Shown here piece after piece: positions 42,788-51,397 of a stretch of 64,000 nucleotides of DNA. The stretch is from assembly GCA_900766555.1 (NCBI GenBank), contig CAAFVR010000008.1, positions 1 through 64,000 of the forward strand, read 5' to 3'. The notes beneath the pieces are model-generated. The model saw only the letters and a program-made list of their open reading frames with translations. It did no database searches and was not told where the DNA came from. Each line of letters begins with the position of its first letter. Position 1 is the stretch's first letter. The position numbers and the translations under genes were made by a program. The DNA comes from Helicobacteraceae bacterium. GTDB taxonomy: Bacteria > Campylobacterota > Campylobacteria > Campylobacterales > Helicobacteraceae.

Positions 42788-43594
42788 ATGAGTGAGTATA
42801 AAAAAGTAGCAGTTGTAACAGGCGGCGGTGACGGTCTAGGCAAAGGCATTGCGCTGAAATATTTACAAAATGGGCTAAAAGTTGTGATTTCAGATATTAA
42901 TAAAAGCGTGCTTGAGGCCACAAAAGATGAATTTGCAAAAAAGGGCTTTGAAGTTACAACTTTTGTAGGCGATGTTAGTAAAAAAGCAGATCAAAAAGCG
43001 CTTGTGGATTTGGCTGTTAAAACATATGGACATTTGGATGTTTTTGTAAATAATGCCGGTATTGAGGGCGTAAAATGGCTAGCAGATGAGACAGACGAAA
43101 GCATTGATAGATTATTTGGCATTAATGTTAAAGGTGTGATTTTTGGCATCCAAGCAGCTTGCGAACAATATAAAAAACAATATGAAGAAGATAAAAAGGC
43201 TGGAACTAAGCGGATCTACAAAGTGATAAATGCTTGCTCAATCGCAGGTCATGAGACTTTTGAGCTGCTTGGGATATATTGCGCTAGCAAATACGCGGTG
43301 CGCAGTCTGACTCAGGGTGCGGCAAAGGAATATTCGCGCTTTAATATCATTGTGAATTCATATTGCCCAGGCGTAGCTGGCACGAAAATGTGGGATCGCA
43401 TAGATCCGGCACTTTCTGAAGCTTATGGTTGGAAAAAGGGCGAGGCTTTCAAAAAATTTACAGACCAGATCTTACTTGGCCGTCCGCAAGTTCCAGAAGA
43501 TGTAGCAGAGCTCGCATATTTTTTAGCAAGCGATGCATCAAATTACATAACAGGTCAAAGCATCATTACAGATGGCGGGATTGTCTATCGCTAG
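42788..43594 (+). CDS. Short-chain dehydrogenase, acetoin(diacetyl) reductase-like
   Basis: The 268-residue protein has the SDR cofactor motif TGGGDGLGKGIA (about residues 11-22), NNAG, and the catalytic Ser-Tyr-Lys set around ACSIAGHETFELLGIYCASK. A C-terminal ITGQSIITDGGIVYR matches BudC-type (S)-acetoin-forming diacetyl reductases. It could form a redox pair with bdhA at 33.1 kb. Substrate is inferred; other SDR oxidoreductases remain possible. Its end overlaps convergent rluB by 29 bp. Confidence 0.7.
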   Translation: MSEYKKVAVVTGGGDGLGKGIALKYLQNGLKVVISDINKSVLEATKDEFAKKGFEVTTFVGDVSKKADQKALVDLAVKTYGHLDVFVNNAGIEGVKWLADETDESIDRLFGINVKGVIFGIQAACEQYKKQYEEDKKAGTKRIYKVINACSIAGHETFELLGIYCASKYAVRSLTQGAAKEYSRFNIIVNSYCPGVAGTKMWDRIDPALSEAYGWKKGEAFKKFTDQILLGRPQVPEDVAELAYFLASDASNYITGQSIITDGGIVYR

Positions 43595-44375
43595 GTTTTA
43601 GAAACTCGTGTAATTTTTTGTACTCGAGTTTATTTAAAAAGCGGCTTTTGCTAGTTGGAAGCGCATTTAGGCTGATAAATCCAAATGAAATGCGCTTTAA
43701 ATCGAGCACTTCCGCGTTAAAATGCGCAAAAAAGCGTCTTATCTCGCGATTTTGGCCCTCTGAAATTGAGATTTTAAGCTTTGAAAAATTACCACTTTTT
43801 AGCACTTCAAAGCTCAAGAATGGCGCAAAAGTCATCTTTTCTATTTTACTTAGAGGGTGCGCGCCCTTTTTGGCATCTTCTAAAACAAGGCCATTTTCCA
43901 TTGCAAAAGTCATTTCTTTTGTGATTGGCGAATCTATTTTGACTAGATATGTTCTAGGCATTTTTGATTTCTCAAGTGCGCTTGCAATGCTTTTATCATC
44001 ACTTAAAATTAATAAACCCTCGCTGCTATAATCAAGTCGCCCAATGCTCGTAAAATGCGCAAATTTAGCATCAAGACTGTCAAAAATACGCCTGCGATTA
44101 AAGCTATCTTTTTTAGTTACAAGCTCGCCTTTTGGCTTGTTGTAGACTATTAATGTTGGGATTTTGGCGCGCTTTGATATCATTTTGCCATCTAAAAAAA
44201 CCTTATCTTTGGATGTTATTTTGTCGCCATTTTGGGCTATCTTGAAATTTATTTTGACGCGCTTTTCTTGGACGGCTAGATCCGCTTCTCTGCGCGATAG
44301 ATTTGAATAATGCGCGATAAATTGATTTATGCGCATGGCTTTTTCATTTTTATTTTGTTTATTTTGTGGCTTCAT
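43566..44375 (-). CDS. 23S rRNA pseudouridine synthase, RluB/RsuA family
   Basis: The product of about 269 residues has an S4 RNA-binding domain (MRINQFIAHYSNLSRREADLAVQEKRVKIN) and the RsuA-type catalytic segment TSIGRLDYSSEGLLILSDD with the Asp nucleophile. KISISEGQNREIRRFFAHF near the C terminus is conserved too. The ATG at 44375 overlaps the dnaE stop (ATGA). RluB, RluE, RluF and RsuA are hard to tell apart; RluB is likeliest from length. Confidence 0.85.
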   Translation of the reverse strand: MKPQNKQNKNEKAMRINQFIAHYSNLSRREADLAVQEKRVKINFKIAQNGDKITSKDKVFLDGKMISKRAKIPTLIVYNKPKGELVTKKDSFNRRRIFDSLDAKFAHFTSIGRLDYSSEGLLILSDDKSIASALEKSKMPRTYLVKIDSPITKEMTFAMENGLVLEDAKKGAHPLSKIEKMTFAPFLSFEVLKSGNFSKLKISISEGQNREIRRFFAHFNAEVLDLKRISFGFISLNALPTSKSRFLNKLEYKKLHEFLKPSDRQSRHL

Positions 44376-47300
44376 GCGCTTATGCACTCAATTTCATTAA
44401 TGTTATCTAGATTTTGTTGAAGTATTTTTAAGAGTGATTCTTCAAAATTTTGTGATACTTTTAATTTCGTTTTAAATAAATATTGCTCTTTTTTATCTTT
44501 TATAACGATTTTGAAATTGCAATTTCCCGCATTTTTGCTGGCCTCATCTTTTATTAGCGCAAAAATATGCTTTGGTATGTTGCTTGGTATTTTTAATATT
44601 ATTGAAATTGGTGCTTGTATTTTTTTATGTATTTGCGTGGCTTCTGTTCTTGCATTTTCTAGCGACATAATTTTTAAGAGGCGTAAATTCATCTCGCCTC
44701 GGTCATTTTCTAGTTCGCATTTTAGAGCCAAGGGTTTTTTTAGATCTAGATTTTCTATTTCATTTAAATGTTTTTCAAAAAGCATTATGTTAGCTTTGCC
44801 ATGCATATCTAGGATGTCGGCATTTGCGTATGGGCGGCCGGATTTGGCGATTTTGCGCTTTATTTCTATGATTTTAACAGCCATTATAAATTGTGATTTT
44901 TGCTCCATTGAGTCTAGATCTGAAGTATATGCAATGCCTCTAATTTTATTAATCTCAGATTTATATTGATCTAGCGGATGGCCTGAGACATATACGCCAA
45001 TTGATTTAAATTCATAATCTAGCAATTGCTCAAGTGGCGATTCTTCTATTTTGTTAAAAGAAAAGCTAATTGTTGATGTGAATTTTTCATCTCCTGCAAA
45101 AAGGCCATTATCTGAACTTTTAAGCTTATTTAGAGCGCGGCCTTTCTCACATATTGTGTCAATATTTTCTAGCATGCACGCTCTTGAATAGCCAAGATTA
45201 TCAAGTCCGCCCGCTTTAATTAGGGGCTCTAGGCTTCGTTTTGTTATTTTAGAAAAGTTAGATCTGCTTATAAAATCTTCTAAATCTTCGAACTTTCCGC
45301 CGCTTTCTCTTGATTGCAAAATATCATTTATAGGCTCACTTCCCATGCCATTTATTGCGCTAAGCCCAAATACAATTTTTTTATCTCCATTTTCTGTATC
45401 CATAACGCTAAAGTCAATATCAGAAATATTTACATGCGGAGCTACAACAGAAATGCCAAGAGCGCGCACTTCTGCTATGTATTTTGCGATGGATTCAATC
45501 TTTTCGCTTTCACTTGATAAAAGTGCTGCCATAAATTCATGTTTGTAATATGCTTTTAAATATGCCGTTTGAAACGTTATCATCGCATAGGCTGCGCTAT
45601 GACTTTTATTAAATCCATAGCCTGCAAATTTTACGATTAGCTCCCAGAGTTCGCCCGCTTTTTGCGTATCAAAGCCATTTTTATCTGCGCCATTTACAAA
45701 AGAAGATTTTAGCCTGTCCATTTCTTCTTTTACTTTTTTGCCCATCGCGCGACGTACTAGATCTGCTTCTCCAAGGCTGAACCCGCCAATTGTTTGCACA
45801 ATTTGAATGACTTGCTCTTGATATACGATTGAGCCATAAGTTGGGCTCAAAATTGGCTTTAATTCATCAAACATATAGCTTACTTTTTCAAGCCCATGCT
45901 TGCGATTTATGAAATCATCTACCATGCCAGATTCCATAGGACCGGGGCGACCAAGTGCTATTGTGGCCACTATGTCCTCAAATTTACTAGGTTTTAGGCG
46001 TTTATTTAGCGATTGAAACATGCTAGATTCGATCTGAAATATGCCTAGCGTGTCGCCACTTTGTATTACGTCATAAACCTTTTTGTCATTTACATCAACG
46101 CTTAAGAAATCGATATCTTTGTTGTAGCGCTTTTTTATTAGTAAGAGCGCATCATTTATCATTGTTAGCGTTTTAAGACCTAGAAAGTCAAATTTTATGA
46201 GGTCCACTTCTTCTAGATATTTCATTGAATATTGCGTAATCATTGTTTTGTCGCCATCTTTTTCGCTTGCGCAATAAATTGGCGTTTTATTCCAAAGCGG
46301 CGCTTCGCCATCAATTACAATTGCAGCGGCATGCTTGCCAGTTTGGCGTTTTAGTCCCTCGAGTTCTAGCGCATGATCCCAAACTTCGCGCGCTTTTGGG
46401 TTAGATCCGATGATTTCGCGTATCTTTGGTTCAATTTCATAGGCATCTTTTAATGTGACCATGCCTTTATTTTTATCAGGATTTCTATCTGGTATTAATT
46501 TGGCTAATGTGTCACTTTCATTTAGCGGCATTTCAAGCACGCGCGCAACGTCGCGAATAACGCTTCTTGCTAGCATTGAGTTAAAAGTTATTACTTGAGC
46601 TACATGTAACCAGCCATATTTTTTAACCACATATTCCACGACTTTTTCGCGTTTGCGCTGGCAAAAATCTGTATCAATATCTGGCATGCTAACCCGTTCT
46701 GGGTTCAAAAAGCGCTCAAAAAGTAAGTCATGTTTAATAGGGTCTATATCTGTGATTTTTAGACTAAAAGCCACGAGCGAACCGGCGGCAGATCCGCGTC
46801 CAGGGCCAACTGGGATACCCTCATTTTTAGCATAATTTATAAAGTCCCAAACAATTAGCATATATCCGCCAAACTTCATTTTATTTATGATGTCAATTTC
46901 GTATTCGAGCCTATTTTTATATATCTCATGCTTGCTTTCATCAATTATTTTAAGCCGAATTTCTAGCCCATCTCTGGCTTTTTTGGCAAAATAATCTGCA
47001 TCGCTAATGTTCGGATCTAGCCCATCTTTTTGCGCATATTCTTGCGTGAAAACAAAGCGAGGAGGGGTTGGCGGGTTGGCTTCATTTTTTAAATTGATTT
47101 CCAAGTTGCATTTGGCATCAATTTCTTGCGTATTTGCAAGCGCTTCTGGGATATCACTAAAAAGTCGGAGCATTTCATCATGAGATTTGACATAAAATTC
47201 TTCAATAACTTGCCCTAGCGAGCTACCCATGCGGATCTGCATCGCTAGATCTCGAGTTTTGGCATCTTTTTTGAGCGTGTAATGCGCATCATTTGTGGCT

Positions 47301-47920
47301 ATTAATTTTATGCCCGTTTCTTTTGAAATGCGGATCAAATTATCATCGATAAATTCTTGATCTTTTATGCCATGACGCATTATTTCAATATAAAAATCAT
47401 CGCCAAAAATGTCTTGATATTCGCGCGCGACATCTTTTGCAAAATCAAAGCCTCTTGCGCCGTATTTTTGATTTTTAGGATTTTGCGTATTTAGATGCCA
47501 GGGTATTTCGCCTTGCAAACAGGCGCCGGTGCAAACAAGACCATTTGAATGTTCTTTTAAGAGTTTTTTATTAATTCTTGGATAGTAATAAAAGCCATCA
47601 ATAAAACTAATTGAGCTTAGTTTCATCAGATTTTTATAACCTTCTTCATTTTTGGCAAAAAGGCAGAGATGAAAGCGCTGTTTTGATTCGCGAGATGAAA
47701 TAAGATCTTCATTATGTAAATAGGCTTCCATACCGATTATTGGCTTTATGCCCTCTTTTTTCATCGTTTTGTAGAATTCGATTGCGCCAAACATATTTCC
47801 ATGATCGCTCATTGAAACAGATTTCATGCCTAGATTTTTGACATGATTACATAGCGTTTTGATGCGATTTGCGCCATCAAGTAGCGAATATTCGGTGTGT
47901 AGATGCAGATGTGTATACAA
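44372..47920 (-). CDS. dnaE: DNA polymerase III alpha subunit
   Basis: The 1182-residue replicative polymerase has a PHP domain at the start (YTHLHLHTEYSLLDGA...MSDHGNMFGAIEF) and palm motifs GPGRGSAAGSLVAFSL and PDIDTDFCQRKREKVVEYV (catalytic aspartates near residue 407-409). Next come TGKHAAAIVI, YGSIVYQEQVIQ, the HhH segment, and an OB fold near 990. Length is normal for this phylum. Confidence 0.97.
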   Translation of the reverse strand: MYTHLHLHTEYSLLDGANRIKTLCNHVKNLGMKSVSMSDHGNMFGAIEFYKTMKKEGIKPIIGMEAYLHNEDLISSRESKQRFHLCLFAKNEEGYKNLMKLSSISFIDGFYYYPRINKKLLKEHSNGLVCTGACLQGEIPWHLNTQNPKNQKYGARGFDFAKDVAREYQDIFGDDFYIEIMRHGIKDQEFIDDNLIRISKETGIKLIATNDAHYTLKKDAKTRDLAMQIRMGSSLGQVIEEFYVKSHDEMLRLFSDIPEALANTQEIDAKCNLEINLKNEANPPTPPRFVFTQEYAQKDGLDPNISDADYFAKKARDGLEIRLKIIDESKHEIYKNRLEYEIDIINKMKFGGYMLIVWDFINYAKNEGIPVGPGRGSAAGSLVAFSLKITDIDPIKHDLLFERFLNPERVSMPDIDTDFCQRKREKVVEYVVKKYGWLHVAQVITFNSMLARSVIRDVARVLEMPLNESDTLAKLIPDRNPDKNKGMVTLKDAYEIEPKIREIIGSNPKAREVWDHALELEGLKRQTGKHAAAIVIDGEAPLWNKTPIYCASEKDGDKTMITQYSMKYLEEVDLIKFDFLGLKTLTMINDALLLIKKRYNKDIDFLSVDVNDKKVYDVIQSGDTLGIFQIESSMFQSLNKRLKPSKFEDIVATIALGRPGPMESGMVDDFINRKHGLEKVSYMFDELKPILSPTYGSIVYQEQVIQIVQTIGGFSLGEADLVRRAMGKKVKEEMDRLKSSFVNGADKNGFDTQKAGELWELIVKFAGYGFNKSHSAAYAMITFQTAYLKAYYKHEFMAALLSSESEKIESIAKYIAEVRALGISVVAPHVNISDIDFSVMDTENGDKKIVFGLSAINGMGSEPINDILQSRESGGKFEDLEDFISRSNFSKITKRSLEPLIKAGGLDNLGYSRACMLENIDTICEKGRALNKLKSSDNGLFAGDEKFTSTISFSFNKIEESPLEQLLDYEFKSIGVYVSGHPLDQYKSEINKIRGIAYTSDLDSMEQKSQFIMAVKIIEIKRKIAKSGRPYANADILDMHGKANIMLFEKHLNEIENLDLKKPLALKCELENDRGEMNLRLLKIMSLENARTEATQIHKKIQAPISIILKIPSNIPKHIFALIKDEASKNAGNCNFKIVIKDKKEQYLFKTKLKVSQNFEESLLKILQQNLDNINEIECISA

Positions 47921-47937
47921 GATCTAGCCTTTAAGAT

Positions 47938-49293
47938 TCAAAGTATTCTAGGTGCTTTTTGCCACGAATTGGTATTAAAAAACCAGCGGAAAATAAATGC
48001 GCGCAAAAATGTCTCGATGCAAATAATGGCATAAAGTGTCCATAATGGCGCATTAATATAAACTAGTGCGCCCATTGGCAAAATGCGTAAAAACCAGATG
48101 CTGCCAACATTTAAAAATAGCGCAGTTTTAGTCATGCCAGCGCCACGCAATGCGCCATCATAAACGAAAATCCAAGCTAGCGGTATTTGACTAAGACCCA
48201 CGGCTATTAAATAGGCATATGAACTTTTGATAACTTCAGGATCAGAGGAAAAAATTTCTGAAAAAGCATTGCCAAATACAATTAGCAAGATCCCGCTTAT
48301 GCCCATAATAACGGATGAAAAAATGATGATCGTTTGTGTGTAGATCCGAGCTAGTTTTAGCTTGCCAGATCCGATGCTTTGGCCCATAAGCACCATTGCT
48401 GCGACCATGAAGCCAAATGTTGGCATAAATGAAAATGCCTCAATGCGCGCACCTACTTGCGATCCAGCCAATGCCAAATCACCATAATTTGAATAAAGCT
48501 TTGAGATAAATACGATTGCAAAAAGTATCAAGAAGCGCTCAACGCCAGTTGGCACGCCAATTTTTAGGCCCTTTGCAAAATAGCTCCAGTCAAATTTGGA
48601 TATTTTAAAAAGCAGCTTGGACCTAAACCAAAATGCTAAAAAAAGTATTAATTCTAAATATGCGCCAACTAATAAAGCCACGCCAGCGCCAATAATGCCA
48701 AGTGGTGGGATGCCTAAAAAATCTATACCAAAAACTAAGCCATAGCATAGGATTGTGACAACAATTGCTGAGATTATGCGGATTATGAGCGGATAAATCG
48801 TATTGCCAATGGCCGCAAAGGAGGCGATTATTATTGTCTTAAGCATTGTGGAGGGGAAGCTAAGCATTAAAATGCTCATAAATGTTGTGGCCAGATCATT
48901 TGCTTCGGCTGAGAGATCAAGCCATTGGAAATAATAAAATGAGCTCAAAAGGCCAAGTAACGTTATAGGAAGTGCGGAAATAAAGCCGCCAACTGCCATT
49001 GTTTGGGTCACTTTTGGGATATTACTAAGTATTTTTGCGCCAAAAAGTCGCGCAATTTGAGCATTTGTACCAACATAAAAAATGGTAGTAAAAGCATAAG
49101 CTAGCGTAAAAAAATTCAGCGAAATACTAACGGCTAGCACATGATTATCATCAATTCTGCCCATAAAAAATAGACAAATACCAATAACTAATATGTCAAA
49201 AAATGAGTTAAGTCCGCTAGGGATGGCCAAATTTACAACAACTCTTAGGCGCTTTTTGCCCTGCTTGGATCTAATGGATTTTAAAATTTTCAT
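47938..49293 (-). CDS. MATE-family multidrug/toxin exporter
   Basis: The 451-residue protein has 12 helices in two related halves: LAIPSGLNSFFDILVIGICLFFMGRI in the first and KIGVPTGVERFLILFAIVFISKL in the second, the typical MATE paired arrangement. It should use H+ or Na+ to expel cationic drugs. A C. jejuni CmeA/B link is not implied. The gene is divergent from efeO and the promoter region holds a Fur-box-like site. Confidence 0.9.
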   Translation of the reverse strand: MKILKSIRSKQGKKRLRVVVNLAIPSGLNSFFDILVIGICLFFMGRIDDNHVLAVSISLNFFTLAYAFTTIFYVGTNAQIARLFGAKILSNIPKVTQTMAVGGFISALPITLLGLLSSFYYFQWLDLSAEANDLATTFMSILMLSFPSTMLKTIIIASFAAIGNTIYPLIIRIISAIVVTILCYGLVFGIDFLGIPPLGIIGAGVALLVGAYLELILFLAFWFRSKLLFKISKFDWSYFAKGLKIGVPTGVERFLILFAIVFISKLYSNYGDLALAGSQVGARIEAFSFMPTFGFMVAAMVLMGQSIGSGKLKLARIYTQTIIIFSSVIMGISGILLIVFGNAFSEIFSSDPEVIKSSYAYLIAVGLSQIPLAWIFVYDGALRGAGMTKTALFLNVGSIWFLRILPMGALVYINAPLWTLYAIICIETFLRAFIFRWFFNTNSWQKAPRIL

Positions 49294-49340
49294 ATGGGAT
49301 TATATGATAATTGCAAAATCTTATATTTTAAGGTAGAAAT

Positions 49341-49363
49341 GATAATGAATTGCGATATTATTA
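49341..49363 (+). promoter_or_regulatory. Candidate Fur box of the efeOBU operon
   Basis: GATAATGAATTGCGATATTATTA, followed by TTAAC, resembles the GATAATGATAATCATTATC operator and lies about 30-50 bp before the efeO start, between a possible -35 and -10. An iron-uptake operon directly downstream makes Fur control reasonable. Confidence 0.5.
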
Positions 49364-49393
49364 TTAACATTTCATTTAATTTAAGGAGTTTTT

Positions 49394-50224
49394 ATGCAAA
49401 AGAGTGGTTTCATAAAATTGGCCCTAGGCGCTTGTTTGGCTCTTGGTCTGGCATTTGGTGCGGACTATGAGAAAGAAACAGATGCTTATAAAAATTTTGT
49501 GCTAGATCAGATTGATAATCTCGAATCTCAGACGCAAAAATTCGTAGATGCACTAAATTCTGGCAATTTGGCCGGAGCTAAGCAGATCTATCCACTAGCT
49601 CGCATGTATTATGAGAGATCTGAGCCAATTGCTGAAAGCTTTGGCGATTTGGATGGACGCATAGATTCTCGTTTAGCAGATCTGCAAGAGGAAGCTAAAA
49701 GTACCGATAAATCTATCGAAGAGGGTTGGGTTGGCTTTCATAAAATTGAGAAAATACTTTGGACGCAAAATACCACAAAGGGCACAAAAGAGCTCGCCCA
49801 AAATCTGATAAATGACATTAAAGAGCTTCGCGCGAAAGTCCCAACAATTGAAGTTACACCAGATCTTATGATAAATGGCGCGATAGATCTGCTAAATGAA
49901 GTTTCAACTAGCAAAATAACAGGTGAAGAAAATATCTTTGCTAAAACGGATCTGTACGATTTCCAAGCCAATATCGAGGGCGCGCAAAAAATATTTGAAA
50001 TCCTAAAACCAGCGATTGCAAATAAAAATGCAAAATTGGCAAAAGACATCCAAAAGCGCTTTGATGCCGTAAATAAAGAGCTAAAAAAATATAACAAATC
50101 TAAAAAAGGCTATGACTTTATAAGTTATGACAAATTAACACCTAAGCAGACGCGAGCATTGGCCGAGGTTGTAAGTAAACTTGGCGAGCCACTAGCACAA
50201 ATGGGTCAAATATTGGATAAATAG
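49394..50224 (+). CDS. efeO: Periplasmic iron-uptake protein EfeO
   Basis: The 276-residue protein has a signal peptide (MQKSGFIKLALGACLALGLAFGA) and an EfeO/imelysin-type M75 helical domain with GWVGFHKIEKILW, matching the HXXE metal-site motif (about residue 114). It presumably binds iron for passage to EfeU. It sits 9 bp before efeB and has a strong AAGGAG site. Peptidase activity is not expected; the M75 name is structural. Confidence 0.88.
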   Translation: MQKSGFIKLALGACLALGLAFGADYEKETDAYKNFVLDQIDNLESQTQKFVDALNSGNLAGAKQIYPLARMYYERSEPIAESFGDLDGRIDSRLADLQEEAKSTDKSIEEGWVGFHKIEKILWTQNTTKGTKELAQNLINDIKELRAKVPTIEVTPDLMINGAIDLLNEVSTSKITGEENIFAKTDLYDFQANIEGAQKIFEILKPAIANKNAKLAKDIQKRFDAVNKELKKYNKSKKGYDFISYDKLTPKQTRALAEVVSKLGEPLAQMGQILDK

Positions 50225-50233
50225 GAGTGGGTC

Positions 50234-51397
50234 ATGGAATTAAACAGAAGGAGCTTTCTTAAAGCTTCGGGTTTAGCTGGAGTTGCCGTATCTTCTGGAC
50301 TTTTGCCTCTGCCATCTTTTGGCGCAGAATCACAAACTAAAAAAAGCGAAATAATACCTTTCTTTGGCGTGCATCAAGCCGGCATTACAACGCCTCAACA
50401 AAAAGCAGTATATTTTATATCGCTAGATCTAGATACAGATGACATTAATGAAGTAAAGCAGATTTTTAAAACTTGGACGAAATATGGGCTTAATTTAACG
50501 CAGGGTAAATTTGTAGCGCCATATGGCAGCAATCCGCATGTTCCAGCGCGCGATACAGGAGAGGCGCAAGATTTGGATGCATCAGATTTAACGCTCACTT
50601 TTGGGGTTTCAAAAAGCTTTTTTAAAAAGCTAAAAATTGAGAAATTAATACCAGATGATTTTACAGATTTGCCGCATTTCCCAGGCGATCAATTAAAGCC
50701 AGATTGGACTGGTGGCGATATTTGCATCCAAGCTTGCGCAAATGACTTGCAAGTTGCATTTCATGCCGTGCGAAATTTAGTGCGCGCAGTTAGGCCATAT
50801 ATTAATATGCGCTGGAGTCAATCTGGTTTTAACACGCATAGTGGCAATACTCCGCGCAATCTTTTTGGTTTCCGCGATGGCACGGCAAATCGTGAAGAAA
50901 AAAATGTAAAAGAAGTGATCTGGCAAGACAGCAATAATTGGCTAAAAGATGGAACATATCTAGTCGTTAGGCGCATCCAAATGTTTTTAGAAACATGGGA
51001 TAGAACGAGCCTAGGCGAGCAGGAAAATACTTTTGGGCGTCATAAAAGCAGTGGCGCTCCATTTGGCAAAAAAAAGGAATTTGATAAGTTAAATCCAGAT
51101 GCCATGCCTGAAGATTCGCATGTTTTTCTAGCACATAGTGCGGGCGTTGAGATGCTTCGAAGGTCATTTTCATATGCTAGCGGGATTGATCATAAAACGG
51201 GTTATTTTGATACGGGACTTTTATTTATTTCATTTCAAAAAGATCCAGTGCAATTTATTGCCGTGCAAGAATCTCTAGGTAGCATTGACAAAATGAATGA
51301 GTATATAAAGCATGTTGGCAGCGGACTTTTCGCCTGTTTTGGCGGGATTAAAAATTCCAAAGATTATATCGGCAGCGCACTTTTTAGGCAGATCTAA
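50234..51397 (+). CDS. efeB: Tat-exported DyP-type peroxidase EfeB
   Basis: The 387-residue protein has a twin-arginine signal NRRSFLKAS followed by a hydrophobic region, a DyP peroxidase fold with the GFRDGTANREE motif (GxxDG, about residue 214), and heme-proximal His in DSHVFLAHSAG. In the Efe system EfeB helps release or process iron, possibly by removing it from heme. Spacing of 9 bp to efeO and overlap of 1 bp with efeU show an operon. Confidence 0.92.
   Translation: MELNRRSFLKASGLAGVAVSSGLLPLPSFGAESQTKKSEIIPFFGVHQAGITTPQQKAVYFISLDLDTDDINEVKQIFKTWTKYGLNLTQGKFVAPYGSNPHVPARDTGEAQDLDASDLTLTFGVSKSFFKKLKIEKLIPDDFTDLPHFPGDQLKPDWTGGDICIQACANDLQVAFHAVRNLVRAVRPYINMRWSQSGFNTHSGNTPRNLFGFRDGTANREEKNVKEVIWQDSNNWLKDGTYLVVRRIQMFLETWDRTSLGEQENTFGRHKSSGAPFGKKKEFDKLNPDAMPEDSHVFLAHSAGVEMLRRSFSYASGIDHKTGYFDTGLLFISFQKDPVQFIAVQESLGSIDKMNEYIKHVGSGLFACFGGIKNSKDYIGSALFRQI

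Noticed and set aside
43429..44031. Plus-strand open frame of 200 codons overlapping the acetoin reductase and rluB
   Set aside because: Shadow of two well-supported genes, basic and low-complexity, no family resemblance.
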